Assembly: GCA_031732755.1 (NCBI GenBank)
Contig: JAVMKI010000071.1
Span: forward strand, 12,553-76,552
Direction of reading: 5' to 3'
Length of the DNA stretch: 64,000 nt
DNA from: Contendibacter sp031732755
GTDB lineage: Bacteria; Pseudomonadota; Gammaproteobacteria; Competibacterales; Competibacteraceae
Shown: positions 18,476-27,423 of the stretch, in pieces
Position numbering within the stretch: the stretch's first letter is position 1
Layout of the letters: each line of letters begins with the position of its first letter
Position numbers and translations under genes: made by a program
Notes under the pieces: model-generated
What the model saw: only the letters and a program-made list of their open reading frames with translations
What the model was told of the DNA's origin: nothing
Database searches by the model: none

Positions 18476-19708
18476 TCAGGCGGCTTTGTCCAGCCCGAAC
18501 GCCTCGTGAAGCGTGCGCACCCCCAGCTCCAGATACTTTTCATCCACCACCACCGAGATTTTGATTTCGGAGGTTGAAATCATGCGGATGTTGATCCTTT
18601 CCTTCGCCAGCGCCTGAAACATCTTGCTGGCGACACCGGCATGAGACCGCATCCCAATGCCGACCAGGGATAGCTTGGCGATCTTGGTATCACCGGAAAC
18701 TTCGCGGGCACCGAGTTGCGAAGCGTATTGCCGCAGGATTTCCAGCGCGCGTTCGTAGTCGTTGCGGTGCACCGTGAAGGTGAAGTCGGTAGTGCCGTCG
18801 CGCCCGATGTTCTGCACGATCATGTCCACTTCGATATTGGCATCGGATACCGGCCCCAGAATGCTGAAGGCAACACCTGGTCGGTCGGGGACACCCAGCA
18901 CGGTCAACTTGGCTTCGTCGCGGTTAAACGCAATGCCGGAAATCAATTCTTTTTCCATCTGCTCGGCCTCAAACGCTTCCTCGAAGGTAATTAACGTGCC
19001 GGGACCTTCCTGAAAGGTGGAAAGCACACGTAATGGGACATTGTGTTTGCCGGCGAATTCCACCGAGCGAATCTGCAATACCTTGGAGCCGAGACTGGCC
19101 ATCTCCAGCATCTCCTCGAAGGTGATGCGGTCCAGCCGACGGGCTTCGGGCACCACTCGGGGATCGGTGGTGTAGACGCCGTCCACGTCGGTGTAAATCT
19201 GGCACTCGTCCGCCTTGAGCGCGGCGGCCAAGGCAACGCCGGTAGTGTCGGAGCCACCCCGGCCCAACGTGGTGATATTGCCGTCCTCGTCCACGCCCTG
19301 GAAACCGGCGACCACCACCACCCGCCCCGCGTCGAGATCGGCGCGCATGGTGTCGCTCTCGACATCTTCAATGCGGGCCTTGTTGAAGGCATTGTCGGTA
19401 AGAATACGAACCTGGCCGCCGGTATAAGAGCGGGCCGGACAGCCACGTTTTTCCAGCGCGATGCATAGCAACGCAATCGTCACCTGCTCGCCGGTGGCCA
19501 TCAGTACGTCCAATTCGCGAGGATTGGGACGCGGCGCAATACCCTTGGCCAAGCCGATCAGCCGGTCGGTTTCACCGCTCATGGCCGACACCACCACCAC
19601 CACCTGATGGCCGCGCGCGCGCCAACCGATCACTTTTTCCGCCACGTTCTCGATACGCTCAATGTTACCCACCGAGGTACCGCCGTATTTCTGTACGATA
19701 AGCGCCAT
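18476..19708 (-). CDS. lysC: Aspartokinase
   Basis: 410 residues starting at ATG 19708 (MALIVQKYGGTSVG), preceded by AGGGAAACC; the open frame extends upstream but without family similarity. It phosphorylates aspartate, the first step to lysine, threonine and methionine. The kinase domain occupies about 1-250 (KYGGTSVG, GRGGSDTTGVALAAAL, YTDVDGVYTTDPR). Two C-terminal ACT domains (about 265-410; VLGVPDRPGVAFSIL and IGMRSHAGVASKMFQAL) provide feedback control, the monofunctional Pseudomonas-like class. The partner hom gene is in this window at 56 kb. Confidence 0.96.
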   Translation of the reverse strand: MALIVQKYGGTSVGNIERIENVAEKVIGWRARGHQVVVVVSAMSGETDRLIGLAKGIAPRPNPRELDVLMATGEQVTIALLCIALEKRGCPARSYTGGQVRILTDNAFNKARIEDVESDTMRADLDAGRVVVVAGFQGVDEDGNITTLGRGGSDTTGVALAAALKADECQIYTDVDGVYTTDPRVVPEARRLDRITFEEMLEMASLGSKVLQIRSVEFAGKHNVPLRVLSTFQEGPGTLITFEEAFEAEQMEKELISGIAFNRDEAKLTVLGVPDRPGVAFSILGPVSDANIEVDMIVQNIGRDGTTDFTFTVHRNDYERALEILRQYASQLGAREVSGDTKIAKLSLVGIGMRSHAGVASKMFQALAKERINIRMISTSEIKISVVVDEKYLELGVRTLHEAFGLDKAA

Positions 19709-19775
19709 GGTTTCCCTACTGAAAAACAGGTCTCGTTCCCACCTTGAAAGGCCCAGGTGGTTCGTAAAGGCGGCG

Positions 19776-19803
19776 ATTATAGCGAAAGGCGGGAAATCTC
19801 CAA
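19776..19803 (-). promoter_or_regulatory. Predicted sigma70 promoter of lysC
   Basis: On the minus strand TTGGAG (19798-19803), a 16-bp spacer and a consensus TATAAT (19776-19781) lie 68 bp before the lysC ATG, just after the alaS stop. No lysine-riboswitch-sized leader is present between this site and the start codon. Confidence 0.6.
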
Positions 19804-19829
19804 GCGATTCCCGTGCTATCCGCGCAGAC

Positions 19830-22457
19830 TCAGACCAGTTGGCCGCGCACCCATTCCGGCACGGAACGCAGCGCGGTGTCCAGCTTCGCGGGATCCGTAC
19901 CGCCAGCCTGAGCCATGTCCGCGCGGCCACCACCCTTGCCGCCAACCTGTTGCGCGACCATGTTAACCAGATCGCCGGCCTTGAGCCGGCGAGTTTCCGC
20001 TGGGGTCACGCCGGCCACCAACCGCACCTTGCCGTCCTCGACCGTGGCCAGTACCACCGCCGCTGCCTTGAGCTGATCCTTGCAGCGATCCGCCGCCTCG
20101 CGCAAGGTCTTGGCATCCACGCCGTCCAACCGGGCGGCCAACACCTTGACGCCGTCCACTTCCACCACCTGGCTCAGCAAATCGGCGCCTTGGCCGCTGG
20201 CCAGCCGACCTTTGAGCTGCTCAATTTCCTTCTCCAGTTGTCGGGCGCGTTCGACCAGTTGCCGAACCTTGTCGGGGAAGTTGTCGCGGTCGCCCTTGAC
20301 CAGTTGCGCCGCCTGCCGGGCGCGGTCCTGCAACGCGGCCACGTAATCCAGCGCCCGTTCCCCAGTCACCGCCTCGATGCGACGCACGCCGGCGGCCACG
20401 CCGCCCTCGGAAACGATCTTGAACAGGCCGATGTCACCAACCCGGTGGACATGGGTGCCGCCGCACAGTTCGGTGGAAAATTCACCCATCCGCAACACCC
20501 GCACCCGATCACCGTATTTTTCGCCGAATAGCGCCATGGCTCCGGCGGCGATGGCGTCTTCCGGCGTCATGATCGTGGTTTCGACCGCGACGTTACCGCG
20601 AATCTGGGCGTTGACCAACCGTTCGATGGCGTCCAGTTGTTCGGCGCTGATCGGCTCAAAATGAGAAAAGTCGAAGCGCAGCCGTTGCGCATCCACCAGC
20701 GAACCTTTTTGCGTCACATGCGTGCCCAATATCCGGCGCAATGCCGCGTGCAGCAGATGCGTCGCGGAGTGATGCAGGGCGGTCGCCTGGCGCTGAACGG
20801 CGTTCACCTGCGCGAGCACGCGATCGCCACGCCGCAGTTGCCCTTGTTTCAGCGCACCGATGTGGGTAAACACACCCTCACCCTGCTTTTGGGTGTCGCG
20901 GACTTCGAATTCCACGCCATCGGCCCGCAACCAGCCGGTATCGCCGACTTGGCCGCCGGATTCGGCATAGAACGGGGTGCGATCCAAGATCACCATCCCT
21001 TCCTCGCCCGCGTTCAGCGCCTCGACGACCTGACCAACATGGAACAGCGCCACCACGGTAGTCTCTTCCTCCAACCGGTCGTAACCGTGGAATTCGGTGC
21101 AACCTTCGACGCCGAGGTTGGCGGTCTGGCGCAGACCAAATTGGCTATGGGCGCGTGCCCGTGCCCGCTGCGCTTCCATTTCCCGCTCGAAACCGGCGTT
21201 GTCCACCTGCAAGCCGCGCTCGCGGGCGATGTCGGCGGTTAGATCGACTGGGAAACCGTAGGTGTCATAGAGCTTGAACACGGTTTCGCCAGGGATGACC
21301 GCGCTGGGCAAGGCAGCGATGTCTTCTTCCAGCAATTTCATACCATGGGACAGGGTTTCGGCGAAGCGTTCCTCTTCCTGGCGGATGACGCGTTCCACCT
21401 GGGCCTCGGCTTGGGTCAAGCTTGGATAGGCCTCGCCCATTTCCACCACGAGCGGCCGAACCAAAGTGTGGAAGAAACTGCCTTCCACGCCCAGCTTGTA
21501 GCCGTGGCGAATGGCGCGGCGCATGATTCGCCGCAGCACGTAGCCGCGCCCTTCGTTGGACGGCAGCACGCCGTCGGCGATCAGAAAAGCGGTGGCGCGA
21601 ATGTGGTCGGCGATGACCCGCAGCGAACTGGACTGCAAATCGACCGCGCCCGTCGCGGTAGCGGCGGCCCGAATCAGGTTCTGAAACAGGTCGATTTCGT
21701 AATTACTGTGCACGCCTTGCATCACCGCCGCCAACCGTTCCAGCCCCATGCCGGTATCGACCGACGGTTTGGGCAATGGGGTCAGCGCGCCATCGGCGCT
21801 CCGGTCGAACTGCATGAACACCAGATTCCAGATTTCGATGTAGCGGTCGCCGTCGGCGTCTGGCGTGCCGGGCGGGCCACCGGCGATTTCCGGGCCGTGG
21901 TCATAAAAGATTTCCGAGCAGGGGCCGCAAGGGCCAGTGTCGCCCATGGCCCAGAAGTTGTCGCTCTCGTAGCGTTTGCCGCCGGGCTTGTCGCCGATGC
22001 GGGTGATACGGTCACGCGGAACCTCGATCTCGTCGGCCCAGACCTGGTACGCCTCGTCGTCGGTCTCGTAAACCGTGACCCACAGCTTGTCCACCGGCAT
22101 CCGCAAGACCCCGGTCAGGAATTCCCAGGCGAAATGGATAGCGTCCCGCTTGAAATAGTCGCCAAAGCTGAAGTTGCCCAGCATTTCGAAGAAGGTGTGG
22201 TGGCGCGCGGTATAACCCACGTTTTCCAAGTCGTTGTGTTTGCCGCCGGCCCGCACGCAGCGCTGCGCGGTCGCGGCCCGGCGGTAGGAACGGTGGTCGC
22301 GGCCAGTGAACACGTCCTTGAATTGCACCATGCCAGCGTTGGTGAACAGCAGTGTGCTGTCGTTGAGCGGGACCAGCGGGCTGCTGGCCACCACCTCGTG
22401 GCCGTGATCACGGAAATAATCGAGGAAAAGTTTGCGAAGTTCGGCGCTGCTGGTCAT
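19830..22457 (-). CDS. alaS: Alanyl-tRNA synthetase
   Basis: 875 residues, full length. Catalytic class II core (about 1-450; LRKLFLDYFRDHGHEVVASSPLVP, then FTNAGMVQFKDVF), the editing domain with HHSATHLLHAALR and CGGTHVHRVGDIG zinc-binding motifs (about 560-680), and the C-terminal C-Ala domain (about 700-875) ending GGGGRADMAQAGG-like (GKGGGRADMAQAGG). It lies downstream of recX in the conserved recA-recX-alaS order, with a 31-bp gap. Confidence 0.97.
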   Translation of the reverse strand: MTSSAELRKLFLDYFRDHGHEVVASSPLVPLNDSTLLFTNAGMVQFKDVFTGRDHRSYRRAATAQRCVRAGGKHNDLENVGYTARHHTFFEMLGNFSFGDYFKRDAIHFAWEFLTGVLRMPVDKLWVTVYETDDEAYQVWADEIEVPRDRITRIGDKPGGKRYESDNFWAMGDTGPCGPCSEIFYDHGPEIAGGPPGTPDADGDRYIEIWNLVFMQFDRSADGALTPLPKPSVDTGMGLERLAAVMQGVHSNYEIDLFQNLIRAAATATGAVDLQSSSLRVIADHIRATAFLIADGVLPSNEGRGYVLRRIMRRAIRHGYKLGVEGSFFHTLVRPLVVEMGEAYPSLTQAEAQVERVIRQEEERFAETLSHGMKLLEEDIAALPSAVIPGETVFKLYDTYGFPVDLTADIARERGLQVDNAGFEREMEAQRARARAHSQFGLRQTANLGVEGCTEFHGYDRLEEETTVVALFHVGQVVEALNAGEEGMVILDRTPFYAESGGQVGDTGWLRADGVEFEVRDTQKQGEGVFTHIGALKQGQLRRGDRVLAQVNAVQRQATALHHSATHLLHAALRRILGTHVTQKGSLVDAQRLRFDFSHFEPISAEQLDAIERLVNAQIRGNVAVETTIMTPEDAIAAGAMALFGEKYGDRVRVLRMGEFSTELCGGTHVHRVGDIGLFKIVSEGGVAAGVRRIEAVTGERALDYVAALQDRARQAAQLVKGDRDNFPDKVRQLVERARQLEKEIEQLKGRLASGQGADLLSQVVEVDGVKVLAARLDGVDAKTLREAADRCKDQLKAAAVVLATVEDGKVRLVAGVTPAETRRLKAGDLVNMVAQQVGGKGGGRADMAQAGGTDPAKLDTALRSVPEWVRGQLV

Positions 22458-22488
22458 GGTCGGGCTTCAGGTCAGGTTCGGAGGCGAA

Positions 22489-22962
22489 TTAAACAATTTC
22501 AAATAGTTGTTTGATTTGGTCCAGAGTAAAGCCATGCTGGCGCAATACCCGGGTTTGCTGGAGGCGTCCGGCGGCGTCGACAGGGACCTGGGATTTAAAG
22601 CATTTACGATGCAGTTCCTTCAGTTTGGGCAACCAGTCGTTTTGCAGATCCGCCAAGGCGTGATCGACCAATTCCTGGGGAATGCCACGCTCCCGTAGTT
22701 CACTGGCAATGCGCAGCGGCCCGTAACCCTTGTCGGCTCGCGCACAGGCGTACAACTCCGCGTAACGGCCTTCATCCAGCAAGCGTTCCTCGATCAACCG
22801 CTCCAGCACCAGATCGATGCGTTCGGGCGGATAGCCGCGCTGGAGCAGTTTCTGGCGCAACTCCAGGCGGGAATGCTCGCGCCGGGCCAGCAGCGCCATG
22901 GCCTTGGCGCGAACCACCGCCGGGTCAGCGGCGGCGCTTTCAGAGGTCCGCGTCCAATTCAT
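22489..22962 (-). CDS. recX: RecA regulator RecX
   Basis: 157 residues if started at ATG 22962; ATG 22989 or 23025 would overlap recA more deeply and add unconserved residues, so the start is uncertain. RecX caps RecA filaments and inhibits RecA activity. The three-helix repeats are visible (ARREHSRLELRQKLLQRGY, ERLIEERLLDEGRYAELYA, KGYGPLRIASELRERGI). The 23-bp overlap with the recA 3' end implies translational coupling, normal for this pair. It remains to be seen whether RecX meets only spliced RecA. Confidence 0.93.
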   Translation of the reverse strand: MNWTRTSESAAADPAVVRAKAMALLARREHSRLELRQKLLQRGYPPERIDLVLERLIEERLLDEGRYAELYACARADKGYGPLRIASELRERGIPQELVDHALADLQNDWLPKLKELHRKCFKSQVPVDAAGRLQQTRVLRQHGFTLDQIKQLFEIV

Positions 22963-25105
22963 CGGCGGCGGAATCGCTGGCCCCGTCATCGCGGGCGCCG
23001 CCGGGTTCGATAGCGGGCACCGCATCGGGGCGAGACAGGAAGTGGGCGCGAATCTTGTCTTCCAGATCGCGGGCCAGTTCCGGGTTTTCCTTCAGATAGG
23101 CGCGGACGTTGTCCTTGCCCTGGCCGATGCGGGTGCCATTGCAACTGTACCAGGCCCCGGATTTCTCGATCAGCCCGGCCTTGACGCCAAGGTCGATGAT
23201 CTCACCCAACCGGGAGGCACCCTCGCCGTAGAGAATCTCGAATTCGGCCTGCTTAAACGGCGGGGCCAGCTTGTTCTTGACCACCTTGACGCGCGTCTCG
23301 TTACCGATGATTTCGTCACCCTTCTTGATGGAACCGGTGCGGCGGATATCCAGCCGGACCGAGGCGTAAAACTTGAGGGCATTGCCGCCGGTGGTCGTCT
23401 CCGGAGAGTTGTGGACGACGACGTGATCCACCAGATAGGTGTGATGGCCCTTCACCGCCAAGTCGAACCGGATGCGATGGCGCGGCGCGGCGGGACGGAG
23501 TTCCCTGCGGGTGATCCGCATCGGCGCCGCCCGCAGTTCGGTGCGGGTTTCAGGCAAGCCGCCATTCACCGGCGCACCAGCCATGGCCACCTCCCAGCAA
23601 AATTGGCCTCGAAACGCCGGATGTAGTTTGTAATCCAGCGATGGGTGCAAGTAGGGGGCGATTTTCTCGTGAAGCGCATGCACCCGCTCACCACTGAATA
23701 ACAGCGAGCGCCCACGCACGGTGGGATGCCCCATGCCCAGTTCTTCCAGCCGGGCCGCGAGCCGTTCTTTGTCCGTTTGGGACAGACTGGCACAGGCGAT
23801 TTCTGCCTTGCCGTGGCCCCAGCGCTCGTAGCTGCCGGAGAAGGCGCCGTCATCGCCGTACCAAACCGCGACCGCTCGGGCATCCAGCGCGGCCAGCATG
23901 GTTTCGCTGATCTGGCGACGGCCTTGCGGGCCATATGCCTGGGTATGAAGTTCGGTAAGCTGACGCATCGGGATGGTGTCGAAGCCAAAGCCCTTGCCGG
24001 TCTTGCCCATCTTGTTAGCGAAGGGGGCCAGCATTTCGTGCTTCCACTGGCAGTAATCCCGTTGCTGCTCGCCATGGCCCACCCGGAACGAGACATTTTG
24101 TTCCGACGCATGGCGCAGCGACCCATCGCCCAGCAGACCGCCCAGAATCAGTTGCCGTTGATCTTCGCTCAAATCGTAATGCTTGGCGGCGACCAGCACT
24201 TCATCGCCCACTTGCAGTTCGCTCGCCCGTCGTTCGCCGCCAGGAGTGAAAATCACGTGATTGGCGGTACAGGTGAATTTGCGCCGCCCGGAACCGCCAC
24301 CCGCCGCTGTTTCAAAATAAAGCCACTCATCCGTGGCGCCATTGCGAAACCATTTGACCACCGGACGCGGCTCAATACGACCGGTCGCCGGGTCCATGGA
24401 CAGGACTTCAACCGAGCGTTTTTGATTAACGATCTTGCCAATCTTCTCGGTGGAACCATCGGCCAGAACGACCCGTGCGCCATAATCGAAGCAGCCAAAC
24501 ATCACACCGATCTTCATCCGGATTTGATTGATGAAAATCACCAGAGTATTCGACCGCTTGATGTTGGCGGTGAGCTTGCGCAGGGCCTGGCTCATCAGCC
24601 GCGCTTGCAGGCCGACATGGGAATCGCCCATGTCACCTTCGATTTCCGCCTTGGGCGTGAGCGCCGCCACCGAATCGATCACCACGATGTCCACCGCGCT
24701 GGAACGCACCAACATATCGGCGATTTCCAGCGCCTGTTCGCCGGTGTCCGGCTGCGACACCAGCAGATCGTCCACGCTGACGCCCAGCTTGGCGGCGTAA
24801 ATGGGGTCCAGCGCGTGCTCAGCGTCGATAAACGCCGCGCAGCCGCCCTGCCGCTGCGTTTCGGCGATGACCTGCAAAGCCAGGGTGGTTTTGCCAGAGG
24901 ATTCAGGACCGTAGATTTCGGTCACCCGCCCGCGCGGCAGGCCACCGATCCCCAGAGCGATGTCCAACCCCAGCGAGCCGGTGGACACCACCATGACGTC
25001 GCGGGCCACGCTGGTGTCGCCCAGCCGCATGACCGCGCCTTTGCCAAACTGGCGTTCGATCTGGGTCAGCGCCCCGGCGAGCGCTTTTTTCTTGTTGTCG
25101 TCCAT
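22940..25105 (-). CDS. recA: RecA recombinase interrupted by an intein
   Basis: 721 residues: N-extein 1-204, intein 205-566, C-extein 567-721. The spliced protein would be 359 residues, normal RecA length. The exteins are complete: Walker A GPESSGKTT (near 66-74), VVIDSVAAL (Walker B), loop L1 and, across the junction, the L2 loop IGVMFG/SPETTTGG. The intein sits between Gly204 and the following Ser, so the unspliced protein should lack a working DNA-binding loop. The C terminus is acidic (DELDADL), as usual. The start ATG follows GAGGGGATTCGCGGA. I see no clear LexA box in the 90 bp upstream. Neighbours thpR and pncC lie upstream and recX downstream. Confidence 0.97.
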   Translation of the reverse strand: MDDNKKKALAGALTQIERQFGKGAVMRLGDTSVARDVMVVSTGSLGLDIALGIGGLPRGRVTEIYGPESSGKTTLALQVIAETQRQGGCAAFIDAEHALDPIYAAKLGVSVDDLLVSQPDTGEQALEIADMLVRSSAVDIVVIDSVAALTPKAEIEGDMGDSHVGLQARLMSQALRKLTANIKRSNTLVIFINQIRMKIGVMFGCFDYGARVVLADGSTEKIGKIVNQKRSVEVLSMDPATGRIEPRPVVKWFRNGATDEWLYFETAAGGGSGRRKFTCTANHVIFTPGGERRASELQVGDEVLVAAKHYDLSEDQRQLILGGLLGDGSLRHASEQNVSFRVGHGEQQRDYCQWKHEMLAPFANKMGKTGKGFGFDTIPMRQLTELHTQAYGPQGRRQISETMLAALDARAVAVWYGDDGAFSGSYERWGHGKAEIACASLSQTDKERLAARLEELGMGHPTVRGRSLLFSGERVHALHEKIAPYLHPSLDYKLHPAFRGQFCWEVAMAGAPVNGGLPETRTELRAAPMRITRRELRPAAPRHRIRFDLAVKGHHTYLVDHVVVHNSPETTTGGNALKFYASVRLDIRRTGSIKKGDEIIGNETRVKVVKNKLAPPFKQAEFEILYGEGASRLGEIIDLGVKAGLIEKSGAWYSCNGTRIGQGKDNVRAYLKENPELARDLEDKIRAHFLSRPDAVPAIEPGGARDDGASDSAADELDADL
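23408..24493 (-). other. RecA intein with LAGLIDADG homing endonuclease domain
   Basis: 362 in-frame codons within recA. Splicing motifs: Cys205 opening CFDYGARVVLADGSTEKIGK (block A); TANH with Thr280 and His283 (block B); block F near FDLAVKGHHTYLVDH; block G VVVHN with His565-Asn566; the first C-extein residue is Ser. All residues needed for standard class 1 splicing are present. Between the splicing halves lie two LAGLIDADG helices, LILGGLLGDGSL (about 319-330, Asp327) and AVWYGDDGAF (about 413-422, Asp418), both with acidic catalytic residues, so the endonuclease looks intact. Base composition resembles the host gene, so this is not an obviously recent arrival. Confidence 0.95.
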
Positions 25106-25193
25106 TCCGCGAATCCCCTCTTTAGAGCATGGAAAAACCGGGCGATTGGGTCGGAGCCGGCGGGTTGCGGCGATTGTTCCACAGAACCGGTGG

Positions 25194-25733
25194 CTAACCT
25201 AGCCCCGGCCAGCGGCGCAGCACCGCATAGCGCGCGCCGCCATCCTCCCGCAATGACTCAACCAGAGCAAGGTCATGAACCAGCCAGCGCACCGGTGTGG
25301 CGGGCGGCTGGGCCGGGGCCGGACCGGGAAACTGGCGAGCAAGGGTGATATGGGCCTGGAACGCCCGCCGCTCTGGGGTAAAGCCGCAACCGCGCAAGCG
25401 CCGATGCAGTTCGGCCACCAATTCGTACAATTCGGGCGGGGTGCGGCTGGCGCCCAACCACAGGATGCGCGGCTGAGGCCAATAGCCATAGCGATCCAGA
25501 ATCAGTTCCAGCGGCGGCGTCGATAAATCCGCCAGCGCGGCTTCATACTCGGCCCATCGGGCGGCATCGGTCGCGCCCAGAAACACCAGGGTCAGATGCA
25601 GATTGTCATCGCGCACCCGCCGCCGGCCAGCGACGCCCGCCGCCAGGTCGGCCAGTCGGCGACGCTCGGTTTCCTCCGGCCAAAGCGCCAGAAACAGCCG
25701 TCGGGATGCCTCAGCGATGGAGGGCGAAGACAT
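25194..25733 (-). CDS. thpR: RNA 2',3'-cyclic phosphodiesterase (2H family)
   Basis: 179 residues from ATG 25733 (AAGGGG 8 nt upstream); the longer open frame runs inside pncC. The two HxT/Sx motifs of 2H phosphoesterases are present: HLTLVFLG and HITLAR. RRLFLALWPEE and PQPRILWLG are typical of the LigT/ThpR group. Members hydrolyse 2',3'-cyclic phosphate ends or ligate tRNA halves in vitro; the physiological role is not settled. The gene overlaps pncC by 23 bp and lies 88 bp before recA. Confidence 0.92.
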   Translation of the reverse strand: MSSPSIAEASRRLFLALWPEETERRRLADLAAGVAGRRRVRDDNLHLTLVFLGATDAARWAEYEAALADLSTPPLELILDRYGYWPQPRILWLGASRTPPELYELVAELHRRLRGCGFTPERRAFQAHITLARQFPGPAPAQPPATPVRWLVHDLALVESLREDGGARYAVLRRWPGLG

Positions 25734-26223
25734 CCAGCACCCCTTGCAGGGCGGCGGCGACGGTCGCGAGGCGAACTTCGTCGCGGTTGCCTTCGAAATG
25801 CCGGCGTTCGGCGCGGGTCGGGCCATCCCGCAGCGTCCAGTTCAGGTAGACCGTACCGACCGGCCTGTCCGGGCCGCCGCCGTCGGGGCCGGCGATGCCA
25901 CTGACCGCCAGAACCAGATCAGCGTGGCTGCGTTCCAAGGCGCCGGCCGCCATTTCCGCCACGACCTCGGCGCTGACCGCGCCCTGCTCAGCAATGGTCG
26001 CGTCCCGCACCCCCAGCAATTCCTGCTTGGCGGCGTTGCTGTAAGTGACGAAGCCCCGGTCGAACCAGCCGGAACTGCCCGGCGCGTCGGTGACCACCTT
26101 GGCGATCCATCCGCCAGTACAGGATTCGGCCACCGCCAAGGTTCGGCCTCGGGTACGCAGGGCGACGCCCACCTGCACGGCGAGTTCGTAAAGATTCTGA
26201 TGGGCTGGATTCGATGCGGACAC
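25711..26223 (-). CDS. pncC: Nicotinamide-nucleotide amidase (CinA C-terminal family)
   Basis: 170 residues if begun at GTG 26223. Hydrolyses NMN to nicotinate mononucleotide in pyridine salvage. AESCTGGWIAKVVTDAPGSS, FVTYSNAAKQELLGV, AVSGIAGPDGG and PVGTVYL are the family motifs, with the Ser of ESCTGG as nucleophile. It is the stand-alone amidase without the CinA N-terminal domain, the gammaproteobacterial form that precedes recA. The start is decided by the ribosome-binding site (next entry). Confidence 0.94.
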   Translation of the reverse strand: MSASNPAHQNLYELAVQVGVALRTRGRTLAVAESCTGGWIAKVVTDAPGSSGWFDRGFVTYSNAAKQELLGVRDATIAEQGAVSAEVVAEMAAGALERSHADLVLAVSGIAGPDGGGPDRPVGTVYLNWTLRDGPTRAERRHFEGNRDEVRLATVAAALQGVLDVFALHR

Positions 26224-26228
26224 GGTCA

Positions 26229-26234
26229 CCTCCT
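26229..26234 (-). promoter_or_regulatory. Shine-Dalgarno site that fixes the pncC start
   Basis: A perfect AGGAGG on the minus strand is followed by TGACC and GTG at 26223, a 5-nt spacing. The in-frame GTG at 26229 overlaps the site itself and so cannot be the start. A small hairpin, ATGATT (26243-26248) with AATCAT (26254-26259), lies just upstream of it. Confidence 0.65.
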
Positions 26235-26376
26235 AGCCTGCGATGATTGAAGTAATCATAGTGTGAACGAGGGCGAGTGTGGGGCGGTTTCGCCACACGG
26301 TACTATACCAAGATACCAGAATTGCAGGTCTCTGGCCCGAACCGGCGCGACCGCCACGGACGGCTTGACGGTGGGC

Positions 26377-27339
26377 TTACTTCAACCAGCCTTTACGGCG
26401 AAAGAACCAGAACGGGGCGACCACTGACGCGATCATGATCCCCAGCGCGAACGGATAGCCCAGCGCCCATTTCAGTTCGGGCATGAACTCGAAGTTCATC
26501 CCGTAGATACTGGCGATCAAAGTCGGCGGCAACAGAGCGACCGAGGCCACCGAAAAAATCTTGATGATCTTGTTCTGGTTGATGTTGATGAAACCGACGG
26601 TGGCATCCATCAGAAAGTTGATCTTCTCAAACAGGAACGAGGTATGCCCGTCCAACGATTCGATATCGCGCAGGATTTGGCGGGCCTCCTCAATCTGGTC
26701 GGTGGACAGCAGCCGTCGCCGCATCAGGAAAGAGATGGCGCGGCGGGTATCCATCAGATTGCGGCGAATCCGCCCGTTCAGGTCTTCCTCGTGGGCGATG
26801 CCGGCCAGCACCTCGGCGGCGGCTTCGTCGGTCAGATGAGCCTTCAGCACCCGGCCGCCGACTTCCTCCAGGTTAGCGTAAACGCCCTCCAGCGCGTCGG
26901 CGGAATACTCGGCGTCAGTGGCGTACAGATCGAGCAGCACATCCCGGCAGTCTTCCAGATAACCGGGCTGATGCCGGGCGCGCATGCGCAACAGGCGAAA
27001 GACGGGCAGGTCTTCCTCGTGCAGGCTGAACAGGATGTCCTGCTTGAGGACAAAAGCCACCGGCACGTTACGGGATTCATCCGCCTTGTCGAGCAAAAAG
27101 TCGGAACGGATTTGCAGGGCGCCGGTGGCGTCCTCGAAACAACGGGCGCTGGCCTCGATGTCGCCGAAATCGTCCTCGTCCGGCAGCGTCAGGTTGAACA
27201 GCTCCCTGGCCAGCAATCGCTCCTCGTCGGTCGGATCGTCAAAATCGATCCAGATCGGTTTGGCGCGTTCGAGGTCGGTCCCGTCCTCGATCTGAATCTG
27301 GCGGAGGCGGCCGTTTTGCAGTTCGAATGCGTTGATCAT
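26377..27339 (-). CDS. corA: CorA-family magnesium/cobalt transporter
   Basis: 320 residues. Large N-terminal cytoplasmic domain (about 1-255), then two C-terminal membrane helices joined by the invariant YGMNF loop near 282 (ASIYGMNFEFMPE). The C terminus is basic (FRRKGWLK). This is the pentameric Mg2+ channel fold; Co2+ or Ni2+ also pass in some members. The gene is divergent from mutS across 84 bp. Confidence 0.95.
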   Translation of the reverse strand: MINAFELQNGRLRQIQIEDGTDLERAKPIWIDFDDPTDEERLLARELFNLTLPDEDDFGDIEASARCFEDATGALQIRSDFLLDKADESRNVPVAFVLKQDILFSLHEEDLPVFRLLRMRARHQPGYLEDCRDVLLDLYATDAEYSADALEGVYANLEEVGGRVLKAHLTDEAAAEVLAGIAHEEDLNGRIRRNLMDTRRAISFLMRRRLLSTDQIEEARQILRDIESLDGHTSFLFEKINFLMDATVGFININQNKIIKIFSVASVALLPPTLIASIYGMNFEFMPELKWALGYPFALGIMIASVVAPFWFFRRKGWLK

Positions 27340-27423
27340 GGGGTTTGCGCGACTGGCGAAATGGCGCGGAAAATAGTCTTAAACCGAATTTGGGTAAAGC
27401 GAATTCTTTGAGGCCGACCACGC

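Noticed and set aside
21345..22514. 389-residue open frame opposite alaS
   Set aside because: Antisense shadow of alaS with no domain signature; the same holds for the long frames opposite recA (23726-25348), gyrB (49307-50533), dnaN/recF (50935-52077) and dnaA (53263-54486).
25106..25193. LexA box upstream of recA
   Set aside because: I looked for CTGT-N8-ACAG on either strand and found only a lone CTGT; SOS control by a canonical box is not supported here.
26277..26298. Terminator downstream of corA
   Set aside because: GTGTGG/CCACAC hairpin is present, but no T run follows on either strand, so termination is not supported.
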